From Limimaricola sp027213785 (lineage in GTDB: Bacteria; Pseudomonadota; Alphaproteobacteria; Rhodobacterales; Rhodobacteraceae): a DNA stretch of 64,000 nucleotides. How positions within the stretch are numbered: the stretch's first letter is position 1; every line of letters starts with the position of its first letter. Where the stretch lies: assembly GCF_050847355.1 (NCBI RefSeq), contig NZ_CP193755.1, forward strand, positions 992,001 to 1,056,000, in the 5' to 3' direction. The position numbers and the translations under genes were made by a program. The notes below the pieces were generated by a model. That model saw only the letters and a list, made by a program, of their open reading frames with translations, was not told the origin of the DNA and searched no databases. Below, in pieces: positions 39,697 through 49,141 of the stretch.

Positions 39697-40800
39697 ATGA
39701 CAGTGACGCGTGACCAAATCCTCGACGAATTGCGCCGCATCGGGCTGCCCGGTGGCGGCGATCTGGTGACGCGCGACATGGTCCGCGCCATTGGAATCGA
39801 TGGCGGCCATGTGCGGTTCGTCATCGAGGCTCCCGATTCCGACGCCGCGCGCGGCATGGAGCCGGTCCGCCGGGCGGCCGAGGCCGCTGTGGCGGCGCTT
39901 TCCGGCGTCGACCATGTCAGCGTTCTGCTGACGGCGCATGGTCCGGCGAGCCCCGCCGCGAGGCAGGCGCCGCAGGGCGAGGCGCCCTCGCTCAAGATCG
40001 GTCGTCATCCGACGCCGCAGGCCCCCGGTCAGACCGGGCCGCAACGGGTCGCCGGAGTCGACCGCATCCTCGCGGTCGGATCCGGCAAGGGCGGGGTGGG
40101 CAAATCGACCGTCGCCTCGAATCTCGCCGTGGCGCTGGCGCGCCAGGGGCGGCGCGTGGGGTTGCTCGACGCCGACATCTATGGCCCCTCGCAGCCCCGC
40201 ATGATGGGGGTGAACAAGCGCCCCGGCTCGCCGGACGGCAAGACCATCGAGCCGCTGCATGCGCATGGCGTCACCATGATGTCGATCGGGCTCATGGTGG
40301 ATCCCGACAAGGCGGTGGTCTGGCGCGGACCGATGCTGATGGGGGCGCTGCAGCAGTTGATCGGCCAGGTGGCCTGGGGCGAGCTCGACGTGCTGATCGT
40401 CGACCTGCCGCCCGGCACCGGCGACGTGCAGCTTACATTGTGCCAGCGCACGCATCTGACCGGCGCGCTCGTGGTGTCGACGCCGCAGGACGTGGCGCTG
40501 CTCGACGCGCGCAAGGCGATCGACATGTTCAAGACGCTCAAGACCCCGGTGCTGGGCCTGATCGAGAACATGTCTCTATATATATGCCCGCAATGCGGCC
40601 ACGAGGCACATATCTTCGGTCATGGTGGAGTGGGGCTCGAGGCCGAGCGGCTGGGCGTGCCTCTGTTGGGCAGCTTGCCCATCGATCTCGACACCCGTCT
40701 CGCGGGCGACGCGGGGACACCCGTGGCGGCCGGTGAAGGGGCCATGTCCGAGGCCTATGCCAAGATCGCGCGCGGGCTGATCGCAGGCGGCATGGCCTGA
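39697..40800 (+). CDS. mrp: Mrp/ApbC-type Fe-S cluster carrier ATPase
   Basis: A 367-residue P-loop ATPase that carries and transfers Fe-S clusters. An N-terminal MIP18/DUF59 domain (residues 1-80) is joined by a linker to the deviant Walker A loop GSGKGGVGKST (KGGVGK at 131-136), DADIYGPSQPRMMG, VDLPPGTGDVQLTL and the cluster-binding CPQC (C297 and C300). ATG 39697 has cggaaccgag upstream. It diverges from the DUF1127-sRNA operon. The short tata-rich stretch in the codons before CPQC (ctatatatatg) stands out against the GC-rich gene but keeps the frame. Confidence 0.95.
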   Translation: MTVTRDQILDELRRIGLPGGGDLVTRDMVRAIGIDGGHVRFVIEAPDSDAARGMEPVRRAAEAAVAALSGVDHVSVLLTAHGPASPAARQAPQGEAPSLKIGRHPTPQAPGQTGPQRVAGVDRILAVGSGKGGVGKSTVASNLAVALARQGRRVGLLDADIYGPSQPRMMGVNKRPGSPDGKTIEPLHAHGVTMMSIGLMVDPDKAVVWRGPMLMGALQQLIGQVAWGELDVLIVDLPPGTGDVQLTLCQRTHLTGALVVSTPQDVALLDARKAIDMFKTLKTPVLGLIENMSLYICPQCGHEAHIFGHGGVGLEAERLGVPLLGSLPIDLDTRLAGDAGTPVAAGEGAMSEAYAKIARGLIAGGMA

Positions 40801-40812
40801 TCGCGCCCCGGT

Positions 40813-40859
40813 CCGGGATCTCATGGGATCTCGGGCCGGGAACTCATGGAACCTCTGGG
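40813..40859 (+). repeat. Tandem direct repeat after mrp
   Basis: Two copies of ccgggatctcatgggatctc.../ccgggaactcatggaacctc... (40813-40835 and 40836-40859) lie directly after the mrp stop. They share most bases over 23. No function is evident; no T run follows, so it does not look like a terminator. Confidence 0.5.
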
Positions 40860-40862
40860 CCG

Positions 40863-40924
40863 TTATCCGAATCGAGCCTGTCGATTCGGGCAGGTTGGTA
40901 AGGTTATCCCCGGTCTTATCCACA
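40863..40924 (+). promoter_or_regulatory. Cluster of DnaA-box-like sites and GANTC sites upstream of the dcw cluster
   Basis: One perfect DnaA box TTATCCACA (40916-40924) and two 7-of-9 matches, TTATCCCCG (40904-40912) and TTATCCGAA (40863-40871), lie in one orientation. Between them a 9-bp inverted repeat CCGAATCGA-N5-TCGATTCGG (40867-40889) puts a CcrM-type GANTC site in each arm. An AT-rich stretch follows (41020-41075). This suggests DnaA- and methylation-linked control, or an origin-like element, in the otherwise gene-free 40801-41462 region. Confidence 0.5.
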
Positions 40925-41431
40925 ACTTAGGCGACTCTGTTGAGAATGTGGGGCTTTTTGCCGATCCCTGCGCGGGATCCTGCTAAGCGAACCGCGCCGC
41001 TCTTTTGGAAAGGCGAGGATTTTAGGTCACAATCTTAGATCGCAATATCTTGTATTCAGTTCGACATGATCTCTAGATCGTGTGGTTTTCCGGCGAAATC
41101 AGCGTAATTCGCGGGAGGCGAGCGGCAAACACTGTCCCTCGAACCGGCATTTTAGACCTGAAATTTGTTGCCTCCCATGAATTCCCATGGCATCCCTGTG
41201 GCCAAGGAAACGGTGGACAAACGGACTAGGGGCACCAAGACCCCATCGGCAAAAAATTAGCAGGTTCATACAGGCAACCCGCTGTTTTCTAACAAGAGAT
41301 CCGGCGCGCGAGCGAGCAGACATCCCCCCAGGTGGCGCGCGCGATCGGACATCCCGGAAACGGGACGATGCGGCGGATCGAGCAGTGGCAGCAGCTCGGT
41401 CCGCCGTTTTCGTATCACGAGGTCTCTGACC

Positions 41432-41446
41432 TGGGCGGGCATGGGC
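41432..41446 (+). promoter_or_regulatory. Putative MraZ-binding repeats
   Basis: TGGGC-N5-TGGGC (41432-41436 and 41442-41446) sits 17 bp before the mraZ start. MraZ proteins are known to repress their own operon by binding TGGGN repeats with 5-bp spacers, usually three. Only two are seen here, with no third copy in phase. Confidence 0.55.
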
Positions 41447-41462
41447 AAGGGTCTCGATACGC

Positions 41463-41957
41463 GTGCTGGGTTTCACCGGAGAGTATCCGCAGAAGATCGA
41501 CGGGAAAGGGCGCATGTCCATCCCGGCCGACTTCCGCCGCGTGCTCGAAGCCGGTGATCCGGATTGGACCGAGGGACTTTCTCCCAAGCTTTACCTGCAG
41601 TTCGGTGACCATCTTAAGGACAACCTGCGGGTCTACTCGGTCGAGGAGTTCGACCGTATCGCGGCCCAGATCCGGGCCATGCCTGCCGGCTCCAAGCAAA
41701 AGCAGATGGTCAGCCGACTCTATCTGGGCCAGTCGATGAAGCTCGAGGTCGACCGCGACGGCCGGATCGTCATGCCGATCCGCCAGCGTCGCAAGCTCGG
41801 GTTGGAGCAGGGCGAGGTTCTGTTCATGGGCGTCGGCGACTATTTCGAAATCTGGAAGGCCGACACCTTCGAGCAGACCGTGGGCCAGGAGGTCACCGAC
41901 TGGCTCGAGGAACAGCCCGAGGGCTTCGACCCGCTCAGCCTCGTGGAAGGGCTCTGA
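41463..41957 (+). CDS. mraZ: Transcriptional regulator MraZ
   Basis: A 164-residue double-AbrB-fold protein that represses the dcw operon in other bacteria. The two half-domains show IDGKGRMSIPADFRR (residues about 12-26) and VDRDGRIVMPIRQRRKLGL, the repeated D-x-K/D-GR motif of the DNA-binding loops. GTG 41463 is the start; no ATG is available in frame nearby and aaggg lies 11 bases upstream. It is the first gene of the cluster and its stop is 3 bp before rsmH. Confidence 0.92.
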   Translation: MLGFTGEYPQKIDGKGRMSIPADFRRVLEAGDPDWTEGLSPKLYLQFGDHLKDNLRVYSVEEFDRIAAQIRAMPAGSKQKQMVSRLYLGQSMKLEVDRDGRIVMPIRQRRKLGLEQGEVLFMGVGDYFEIWKADTFEQTVGQEVTDWLEEQPEGFDPLSLVEGL

Positions 41958-41960
41958 ACC

Positions 41961-42935
41961 ATGACCGATGCGCCTCATGTGCCGGTATTGCTGCGGCCGC
42001 TGATCGCGGCGCTGCAACCGATCCAGGGGGTCTGGCTCGACGGCACCTTCGGTGCGGGCGGCTATACGCGGGCGCTGCTCGATGCCGGCGCCGACAAGGT
42101 ATTCGCGGTGGATCGCGATCCCTCGACCTTCGAGATGGCCAGGGCCTGGGCCGGGCAGCATGGCGACCGGCTGCAGTTGCGCGAGGGGCGATTCTCTCAA
42201 CTCGATCAGCTTGCGGGCGAGCCGCTCGACGGCGTGGTGCTCGATCTCGGCGTCTCCTCGATGCAGATCGACCAGCCCGAGCGGGGCTTCTCCTTCCAGA
42301 AGGACGGCCCCCTCGACATGCGCATGGGCACGACCGGCCCCTCGGCCGCCGATATCGTCAACGAGGCGGACGAGGCGCATCTCGCGCGGATCCTGTTTCT
42401 CTATGGCGAGGAGCGGCAGAGCCGCCGCATCGCCCGCGCCATCGTCGCCGCGCGCCCCGTCACCACGACGCTGCAGCTGGCCGAAATCATCGCGCGCTGC
42501 CTGCCGCGCCAGAAGCCGGGCCAGTCCAATCCGGCGACCCGTAGCTTCCAGGCGCTGCGCATCGCGGTGAACGAGGAATATGACGAGCTCTACGAGGGGC
42601 TCGCCGCGGCCGAGCGGGCGCTGAAGCCCGGCGGGCTGCTGGGCGTCGTGACCTTCCATTCGGTCGAGGACCGCATGGTCAAGCGCTTCATGCAGCTGCG
42701 CGCCGGTGCCACCGGCAACGCCAACCGCTTCGCCCCCGAGGTCGAGGGGCCGCCGCCGGCCTTCGAACTGGTCGGGCGCAAGGCCGCCGGGCCCGACGAC
42801 GAGGAACTGGCCGCCAACCCGCGCGCGCGCTCGGCGCGGCTTAGGGTGGCGCGGCGCACCACAGCCCCGGCGGGGCGGGCCGATCCGGCCGCGCTGGGCA
42901 TGCCTATTCTGGACAAAGGGGAGAAACGTCGATGA
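41961..42935 (+). CDS. rsmH: 16S rRNA (cytosine-1402-N4)-methyltransferase
   Basis: A 324-residue SAM enzyme that methylates C1402 in the ribosomal decoding centre. HVPVLLRPLIAAL, WLDGTFGAGGYTRALLDAG (SAM motif), LDLGVSSMQIDQPERGFSFQKDGPLDMRM and SFQALRIAVNEEYDEL are all typical, and the C-terminal NPRARSARLRVARR is the usual end. Second gene of the dcw cluster. Its last codons overlap ftsL by 4 bases. Confidence 0.97.
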   Translation: MTDAPHVPVLLRPLIAALQPIQGVWLDGTFGAGGYTRALLDAGADKVFAVDRDPSTFEMARAWAGQHGDRLQLREGRFSQLDQLAGEPLDGVVLDLGVSSMQIDQPERGFSFQKDGPLDMRMGTTGPSAADIVNEADEAHLARILFLYGEERQSRRIARAIVAARPVTTTLQLAEIIARCLPRQKPGQSNPATRSFQALRIAVNEEYDELYEGLAAAERALKPGGLLGVVTFHSVEDRMVKRFMQLRAGATGNANRFAPEVEGPPPAFELVGRKAAGPDDEELAANPRARSARLRVARRTTAPAGRADPAALGMPILDKGEKRR

Positions 42936-43291
42936 GGGGCGTGATCTACGTGCTGTCGGCGCTGGCCGTCGTCGCCTTGGGCTTCTGGGCCTATCAGGAG
43001 AATTACAGCACGCAGCAGAGCCTGCGCGAAGTGCGCCAGCTCTATGCGCGGATCGGCGCGGCACATGCCCGTCTGGGCATGCTCAACGCCGAATGGGCCT
43101 ATCTCAACCGTCCCGACCGGCTACGCGACCTCGCCGACCTGAACTTCGACCGGCTGGGTCTGCTGCCGCTGCGCCCCGAGGCCTTTGGCCAGATCGAACA
43201 GGTGGGCTTTCCGCCCGAAATGCTGCCGCCGATCATGAACCCGGTCGAGGTGTCCTCGGCCTTCATGAACACCGATGAGGAACCGCTGTGA
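42932..43291 (+). CDS. ftsL: Cell division protein FtsL
   Basis: A 119-residue bitopic protein. One N-terminal membrane helix (about residues 3-21) is followed by a periplasmic coiled coil (QQSLREVRQLYARIGAAHARLGMLNAEWAYLNRPDRL) and the motif NRPDRLRDLADLNFDRLGL typical of the alphaproteobacterial form. It forms the FtsQLB complex that activates FtsWI; the FtsB partner is not in this window. ATG 42932 overlaps the rsmH stop, and its own stop overlaps the ftsI start, so translation is coupled. Confidence 0.85.
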   Translation: MRGVIYVLSALAVVALGFWAYQENYSTQQSLREVRQLYARIGAAHARLGMLNAEWAYLNRPDRLRDLADLNFDRLGLLPLRPEAFGQIEQVGFPPEMLPPIMNPVEVSSAFMNTDEEPL

Positions 43292-45072
43292 TCAGACGGC
43301 CATTGCGCCCGCTGGCGCGAATCCTCAAGGCGCGCGAGCGCGGCGAGAATCCCGACGCGATCGAGCGCGAGAACCTGCGACTGCGTCACGAGGAAAACCG
43401 CGACCGCGCCCGTTCGCGCGCCGAGGGCCGGCTCTTGGTGCTGGGCGGCTTCTTCTTCCTCGCCTTCGGGGCCATCGGCCTGAAGATGGGTGGTATGGCA
43501 GGCGCGCCCGCCGAGGAGCCCCGCGCGTCCGCGTCCGGCAACCCGATCATTGCCCAGCGCGCCGACATCACTGATCGCAAGGGTCGGATCCTCGCCACCA
43601 ATCTCGATACCTACGCGCTCTATGCGCAGCCGCCGCAGATGGTCGACCCGGTTCGCTCGGCGGCCGAACTGGTGCGGATCTTCCCCGAACTCGACGAGCA
43701 GGAACTGCTCGAGGATTTCACCGGCCCGCGCAAGTTCATGTGGATCCGCAAGCAGATCAGCCCCGAGCAGCGTCAGGCGGTGCATGACATCGGCGATCCC
43801 GGCCTGCTGTTCGGTCCGCGTGAAATGCGGATCTATCCGAACGGACCGATCGCCGCGCATATCCTCGGCGGGGCCAGCTATGGCCGCGAAGGGGTCTCAT
43901 CGGCCGAGGTGATCGGCGTCGCGGGTGTGGAGCGCCGATTCGATGCCTATCTGCGCGATCCCGCCAATGAAGGGGCTCCGCTCCGGCTGTCTCTCGACCT
44001 TACCGTGCAATCTGCGGTCGAGGAGGTCCTGCTGGGCGGCATGAATCTGCTCAACGCGCGCGGCGCGGCGGCGGTGCTGATGGAGGCCAAGACAGGCGAG
44101 ATCGTCGCCATGGCGAGCCTGCCGGATTTCGACCCGAACAACCGGCCCCGGCCACTGACCAAGGGCTCCCCCGCCGACAGCCCGCTCTTCAACCGCATGG
44201 TGCAGGGCGTCTATGAACTGGGCTCGGTGTTCAAGATCTTCGCCGTGGCGCAGGGGCTCGAGATGGGCCTGATCCAGCCCTCGACCATGATCGACACCAA
44301 GGGTCCGATGACCTGGGGCCGGTTCCGAATCCGCGACTTCCACGATTACGGCCCGCAGCTCTCGGCCACCGACGTGATCGTCGAAAGCTCCAACATCGGC
44401 ACCTCGCGCATCGCGCTGATGTTCGGCGCGGAGAAGCAGCGGGAATTCCTGGGAGAGCTCGGCATGCTCGAACCCACCGCGGTGGAGATGATCGAGGCAC
44501 CCACCGGCAAGCCGTTGCTGCCGGCGCAGTGGTCCGAGATCTCGACCATGACCATCTCCTATGGCCACGGCCTCTCGGTCACGCCGCTGCATCTCGCCGC
44601 CGGTTACGCGACGCTGGCCAATGGCGGCCTCAAGGTCACGCCGACGCTGCTGCACAAGGCCAACCGTGCGCCCGGGGAGCGGGTGGTCAGCGAGCAGACC
44701 GCCGCCGCGACCCGCGCCATGCTCCGCGCCGTTGTCAGCCGCGGTACGGCGAGCCTGGGTGATGTCGAGGGCTACGAGGTCGGTGGCAAGACCGGCACCG
44801 CCGACAAGCCCAAGGAAAACGGCGGCGGCTATTACAAGGACAAGGTGATCTCGACCTTCGCCGGCATGTTCCCGGCCACCGATCCGAAATACGTCTTCGT
44901 GGTGACCTTCGACGAGCCCGTGGAAACCACGGGTTCGATCCCGCGCCGTACCGCTGGCTGGACCGCCGTACCGGTGGCCGCCGAGATGATCCGGCGCACG
45001 GCACCGCTGCTGGGGCTCCGGCCGCAGGTTGAAGGTGCGCCCTATGAGGGTATATCGCTGGCCGCGAACTAG
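43288..45072 (+). CDS. ftsI: Septal peptidoglycan transpeptidase FtsI (PBP3)
   Basis: A 594-residue class B penicillin-binding protein that crosslinks septal peptidoglycan. A charged N-terminal cytoplasmic part, one membrane helix (about residues 48-66), the pedestal (RADITDRKGRILATN) and the transpeptidase domain follow in order. Catalytic motifs: S313-x-x-K316 (GSVFK), S367-S-N369 and K501-T-G503. All are intact. It pairs with FtsW, encoded further on. The start overlaps ftsL by 4 bases and murE follows after 17 bp. Confidence 0.97.
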   Translation: MIRRPLRPLARILKARERGENPDAIERENLRLRHEENRDRARSRAEGRLLVLGGFFFLAFGAIGLKMGGMAGAPAEEPRASASGNPIIAQRADITDRKGRILATNLDTYALYAQPPQMVDPVRSAAELVRIFPELDEQELLEDFTGPRKFMWIRKQISPEQRQAVHDIGDPGLLFGPREMRIYPNGPIAAHILGGASYGREGVSSAEVIGVAGVERRFDAYLRDPANEGAPLRLSLDLTVQSAVEEVLLGGMNLLNARGAAAVLMEAKTGEIVAMASLPDFDPNNRPRPLTKGSPADSPLFNRMVQGVYELGSVFKIFAVAQGLEMGLIQPSTMIDTKGPMTWGRFRIRDFHDYGPQLSATDVIVESSNIGTSRIALMFGAEKQREFLGELGMLEPTAVEMIEAPTGKPLLPAQWSEISTMTISYGHGLSVTPLHLAAGYATLANGGLKVTPTLLHKANRAPGERVVSEQTAAATRAMLRAVVSRGTASLGDVEGYEVGGKTGTADKPKENGGGYYKDKVISTFAGMFPATDPKYVFVVTFDEPVETTGSIPRRTAGWTAVPVAAEMIRRTAPLLGLRPQVEGAPYEGISLAAN

Positions 45073-45089
45073 GGCGGCGAGGGGCTAAC

Positions 45090-46592
45090 ATGGACGGCAA
45101 ACAGGCCACGCTGGCCGAATTGGGGCTGACGGCGCAAGGCGGCCGCGAGGCACGCCTGACCGGGCTTTCGGTGGATAGCCGCGAGGTGCGGCCGGGTCAT
45201 CTCTTCGCGGCGCTGCCGGGCAGCGTCGCGCATGGGGCAGGCTTCGTCGAACTGGCGCTCGAAAAGGGCGCTGTCGCGATTCTCACCGATACCGAAGGCG
45301 CCCGCATCGCCGCGCCCGCGCTGTCGGGCAGCGAGGTGGCGCTGATCGTCGCCGAGGAGCCGCGACAGGCGCTGGCGCGTGCCGCCGCGCTGTGGTTCGG
45401 CCCGGCGCCGGAAACCATCGTCGCCGTCACTGGCACCAACGGCAAGACCTCCGTCTCGACCTTCGCGCGCCAGATCTGGGTCGCGATGGGTCGCCGCGCC
45501 GTCAATCTCGGCACCACCGGTGTCGAGGGGGCATGGACCCACCCGCTCAAGCACACGACGCCCGAGCCGATCACGCTGCATCGGGCGCTGGCCCAGGCCG
45601 CGCGCGAGGGCGTGACCCATGTGGCGATGGAAGCCTCCAGCCACGGGCTCGATCAGCACCGGCTCGACGGGGTGATCCCGGCCGCCGCGGGCTTCACCAA
45701 TTTCAGCCAGGACCATCTCGACTATCACCACAGCTTCGAGGCCTATTTCGAGGCCAAGCTGGCTCTGTTCGACCGGGTGCTGCCCGATGAGGGCGTGGTC
45801 GCGGTCAATCTCGACGATCCCAAGGGTGCCGAGATCGCCCGGCGCTGCGCCGCGCGCGGCCAAGAGGTGATCGGGGTCGGTCGTGCCGAGGGGGCGCGGC
45901 TCAGGCTTCTGGCGCAACGCTTCGACGCCACTGGGCAGGAGCTGCGTTTCGCCTGGCAGGGCACGGCCCGGATGTGCCGGCTCGATCTCGTCGGCGGTTT
46001 CCAGGCCGAGAACGTGCTTCTGGCCGCCGCTCTCGTCATCGGCGCGGGGGAAGACCCCGACGAGGTATTCCGGGCGCTGCCGGAACTGACCACGGTGCGC
46101 GGGCGGATGCAGCTCGCCGCCCAGCGCGGCAATGGCGGCACCGTCTTCGTGGATTACGCCCATACGCCCGACGCGGTGGAGACGGCGCTCAAGGCGCTGC
46201 GCCCGCACGTCATGGGACGGATCATCGCCATCGTCGGCGCGGGCGGTGACCGAGATCGCAGCAAGCGACCGCTGATGGGCGCGGCCGCCGCTCACAACGC
46301 CGAAGCGGTGATCGTCACCGACGACAACCCCCGGAGCGAGGATCCCGCAGCGATTCGCGCCGCCGTGATGGCGGGCGCGCGCGGCGTGGTGGGCGGCGCC
46401 GAGAGCATTACCGAGACGGGCGACCGCGCCGAGGCGATCCTGCGCGGTGTCGATGCGCTGGGGCCGGGCGATGCGCTGCTGATCTGCGGCAAGGGTCACG
46501 AGACCGGTCAGATCGTCGGCGACGACATCCTGCCCTTCGACGATGCCGAGCAGGCTTCGGTCGCCGTGGCCGCGCTGGAGGGTCACGCATGA
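45090..46592 (+). CDS. murE: UDP-MurNAc-L-Ala-D-Glu:meso-diaminopimelate ligase
   Basis: A 500-residue Mur ligase adding the third residue of the peptide stem. VTGTNGKTSVSTFARQ is the ATP loop, GTTGVEG and EASSHGLDQHRLDG the middle domain, and TDDNPRSEDP carries the DNPR signature for meso-diaminopimelate, so the cell wall should be the Gram-negative DAP type. The conserved carbamylated lysine lies in the middle domain. ATG 45090 has gaggggc upstream. Its stop overlaps murF by 4 bases. Confidence 0.97.
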   Translation: MDGKQATLAELGLTAQGGREARLTGLSVDSREVRPGHLFAALPGSVAHGAGFVELALEKGAVAILTDTEGARIAAPALSGSEVALIVAEEPRQALARAAALWFGPAPETIVAVTGTNGKTSVSTFARQIWVAMGRRAVNLGTTGVEGAWTHPLKHTTPEPITLHRALAQAAREGVTHVAMEASSHGLDQHRLDGVIPAAAGFTNFSQDHLDYHHSFEAYFEAKLALFDRVLPDEGVVAVNLDDPKGAEIARRCAARGQEVIGVGRAEGARLRLLAQRFDATGQELRFAWQGTARMCRLDLVGGFQAENVLLAAALVIGAGEDPDEVFRALPELTTVRGRMQLAAQRGNGGTVFVDYAHTPDAVETALKALRPHVMGRIIAIVGAGGDRDRSKRPLMGAAAAHNAEAVIVTDDNPRSEDPAAIRAAVMAGARGVVGGAESITETGDRAEAILRGVDALGPGDALLICGKGHETGQIVGDDILPFDDAEQASVAVAALEGHA

Positions 46593-48031
46593 CGCTCTGG
46601 ACCGCAGCCGACGCCGCCGCCGCGACCGGTGGGCGCGCCACCACGGAATGGAGTGCCACAGGCGTCTCGATCGACACGCGCACCCTGAAGCCCGGCGATC
46701 TCTTCGTGGCGCTGGAGGCGGCGCGAGACGGGCATGATTTCGTGGCGCAGGCGCTCGAGAAAGGCGCCGCGGCCGCGATGGTGAGCCGCGTTCCGGAGGG
46801 CGTGGCCGAAGACGCGCCGCTCCTGCTCGTCGATTACGTGCTGCCGGCGCTGGAACGGCTCGGCATCGCGGGCCGTGCCCGGACCCGGGCCCGCGTCGCC
46901 GCGATCACCGGTTCGGTCGGCAAGACCTCGACCAAGGAGATGCTGCGCGCGGCGCTCGAGGGGCAGGGGCGCGTCCATGCCGCCGAGGCGAGCTACAACA
47001 ACCATTGGGGCGTGCCGTTGACGCTGGCGCGGATGCCCGCCGATACCGACTTCGCGGTCATCGAGATCGGCATGAACCACCCCGGCGAGATCGCGCCGCT
47101 GGCACGCATGGCGCGTCCGCATGTGGCGATGATCACGACCGTCGCCGCCGTCCATCTCGAGGCCTTCGAGAATGTCGAGGGAATCGCGCGCGAAAAGGCC
47201 GCGATCTTCGAGGGGCTGGAGCCGGGCGGCTGCGCCGTGGTCAATGGCGACCTGCCGACCAGTCCGATCCTGCGCGCCGCGGCCCGGGCCGCAGGGGCGC
47301 GGATCATCGGTTTCGGCAACGGCGTCAGCAACCACCACCGGCTCAAGGAAGCGCATGTGCGCGACGGAGTCACGGTGGGGCGGGCCCGGCTGTGGCGCAC
47401 CGAGGTGTCGCTCAAGGTCGCGACCGAGGGGCGGCATTTCATGGTCAATGCGCTGGGCGTCATCGCCGTGGCGCAGGCACTGGGCGCCGACCGTGCGCGT
47501 GCGATCTGCAACCTTTCGGCCTGGGCGCCGCCCGCCGGCCGCGGGACCCGTGAGACGGTGGTGATCGATCCCGCCCGCGACGGCGAGACGCTGGAACTGA
47601 TCGACGACGCCTTCAACGCCAACCCGACCTCGCTTTCGGCCGCGCTCGCGGTGCTGGCTGCGGCGCAGACCCGCGACGGCGTGGGCCGGGTGCATCGCGG
47701 CCGCCGCATCGCGATTCTCGGCGACATGCTGGAGCTAGGCCCGCGCGAGCGCGCGATGCATGCAGAGATGGCCGCAGATCCGTCGATGGCGGCGCTCAGG
47801 ACCGTGCATTGCGTGGGACCGAGAATGCGCGCGTTGCACGAGGCGCTGCCCGATGCGCGGCGCGGCCGCTGGGTCGAGAAGGTCGAGGAGTTGATCCCCG
47901 AAACCGCGCGGCTGGTCGATTCCGGCGATGTCGTGCTGGTCAAGGGCTCCAAGGGCAGCCATGTCAGCCGTCTTGTTGACGCGATCCGCAAACTGGGGCA
48001 ACGGACCCTCTCCGGCGACAAGGAGGCCTGA
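46589..48031 (+). CDS. murF: UDP-MurNAc-tripeptide:D-Ala-D-Ala ligase
   Basis: A 480-residue Mur ligase that adds D-alanyl-D-alanine, completing UDP-MurNAc-pentapeptide. SIDTRTLKPGDLFVAL at the start, the ATP loop ITGSVGKTSTKEMLR, EASYNNHWGVPLTLARMP and DDAFNANPTSLSAAL are family hallmarks. It depends on the Ddl encoded later in the same cluster for its dipeptide. It overlaps murE by 4 bases and is followed 5 bp later by mraY. Confidence 0.97.
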   Translation: MTLWTAADAAAATGGRATTEWSATGVSIDTRTLKPGDLFVALEAARDGHDFVAQALEKGAAAAMVSRVPEGVAEDAPLLLVDYVLPALERLGIAGRARTRARVAAITGSVGKTSTKEMLRAALEGQGRVHAAEASYNNHWGVPLTLARMPADTDFAVIEIGMNHPGEIAPLARMARPHVAMITTVAAVHLEAFENVEGIAREKAAIFEGLEPGGCAVVNGDLPTSPILRAAARAAGARIIGFGNGVSNHHRLKEAHVRDGVTVGRARLWRTEVSLKVATEGRHFMVNALGVIAVAQALGADRARAICNLSAWAPPAGRGTRETVVIDPARDGETLELIDDAFNANPTSLSAALAVLAAAQTRDGVGRVHRGRRIAILGDMLELGPRERAMHAEMAADPSMAALRTVHCVGPRMRALHEALPDARRGRWVEKVEELIPETARLVDSGDVVLVKGSKGSHVSRLVDAIRKLGQRTLSGDKEA

Positions 48032-48036
48032 GGCCC

Positions 48037-49119
48037 ATGCTCTATCTGCTGACGCTGCTGTCCGACGGCGGCGACTTCTTCAACTTGTTTCGCTACATCA
48101 CCTTCCGTGCCGGCGGAGCCTTCCTCACGTCGCTGCTGTTCGGGTTCCTGTTCGGGCCGCCGCTGATCAACGTGCTGCGCCGCACCCAGGGCAAGGGCCA
48201 GCCGATCCGCACCGACGGGCCGGAGGGGCATTTCGTCAAGGCGGGTACGCCGACCATGGGCGGGCTCCTGATCGTCGGGGCGGTGATGACCTCGACGCTG
48301 CTCTGGGCGCGGCTCGACAACCCCTACGTGCTGATGGTGCTCTTCGTGACGCTGGGCTTCGCGATGATCGGTTTCGCCGATGATTACGCGAAGGTCCGCA
48401 AGCAGAACACGGACGGCGTCTCGGGCAAGCTGCGGCTGCTGATCGGCTTCGCCATCGCCGGTCTCGCGGGCTGGTGGGCGGCGATGTACCATCCCGACAA
48501 CCTTACCAACCAGCTCGCCTTTCCGGTCTATAACGAGATGCTGCTCAATCTCGGCATCCTGTTCGTACCCTTCGCCATGGTGGTGATCGTCGGCGCCGCC
48601 AACGCGGTGAACCTGACGGACGGTCTCGACGGTCTCGCGATCATGCCGGTGATGATCGCCGCCGGGGCCTTCGGCGTCATCGCCTATGCCGTGGGCCGGA
48701 CCGACTTCACCGAGTATCTGGGCGTCCACTACGTTCCCGACACTGGCGAGATCCTGATCTTCACCATGGGGCTAATCGGCGGCGGGCTGGGCTTCCTGTG
48801 GTACAACGCGCCGCCCGCGGCGGTCTTCATGGGTGACACCGGCAGCCTCGCGCTGGGCGGTGGCCTCGGCGCAATCGCGGTGGCGACCAAGCACGAGATC
48901 GTGCTGTCGGTCGTCGGCGGCCTCTTCGTGGTCGAGGCGCTCTCGGTGATCATCCAGGTGCTTTACTTCAAGCGCACCGGCCGCCGGGTCTTCCTGATGG
49001 CGCCGATCCACCATCACTACGAAAAGAAGGGCTGGTCCGAGCCGCAGATCGTCATCCGCTTCTGGATCATCTCGCTGATCCTCGCGATGATCGGGCTGGC
49101 CACGCTCAAGCTGCGCTGA
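48037..49119 (+). CDS. mraY: Phospho-MurNAc-pentapeptide transferase
   Basis: A 360-residue membrane enzyme with about ten helices that makes lipid I on undecaprenyl phosphate. GTPTMGGLLIVG, FADDYAKVRKQNTDG with the catalytic DD pair, and NAVNLTDGLDGLA with VFMGDTGSLALGG and MAPIHHHYEKKGWSE (HHH loop) are all present. ATG 48037 has aaggaggcc directly upstream, overlapping the end of murF. It feeds MurG, which is encoded after the inverted oxidoreductase gene. Confidence 0.97.
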   Translation: MLYLLTLLSDGGDFFNLFRYITFRAGGAFLTSLLFGFLFGPPLINVLRRTQGKGQPIRTDGPEGHFVKAGTPTMGGLLIVGAVMTSTLLWARLDNPYVLMVLFVTLGFAMIGFADDYAKVRKQNTDGVSGKLRLLIGFAIAGLAGWWAAMYHPDNLTNQLAFPVYNEMLLNLGILFVPFAMVVIVGAANAVNLTDGLDGLAIMPVMIAAGAFGVIAYAVGRTDFTEYLGVHYVPDTGEILIFTMGLIGGGLGFLWYNAPPAAVFMGDTGSLALGGGLGAIAVATKHEIVLSVVGGLFVVEALSVIIQVLYFKRTGRRVFLMAPIHHHYEKKGWSEPQIVIRFWIISLILAMIGLATLKLR

Positions 49120-49141
49120 GGCGCATTCCACGGAGAGAGCT

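Noticed and set aside
40801..41462. Chromosomal replication origin
   Set aside because: There is only one perfect DnaA box, no dnaA, hemE, parAB or gyrase gene near, and no way to compute skew here. It is kept only as a regulatory finding.
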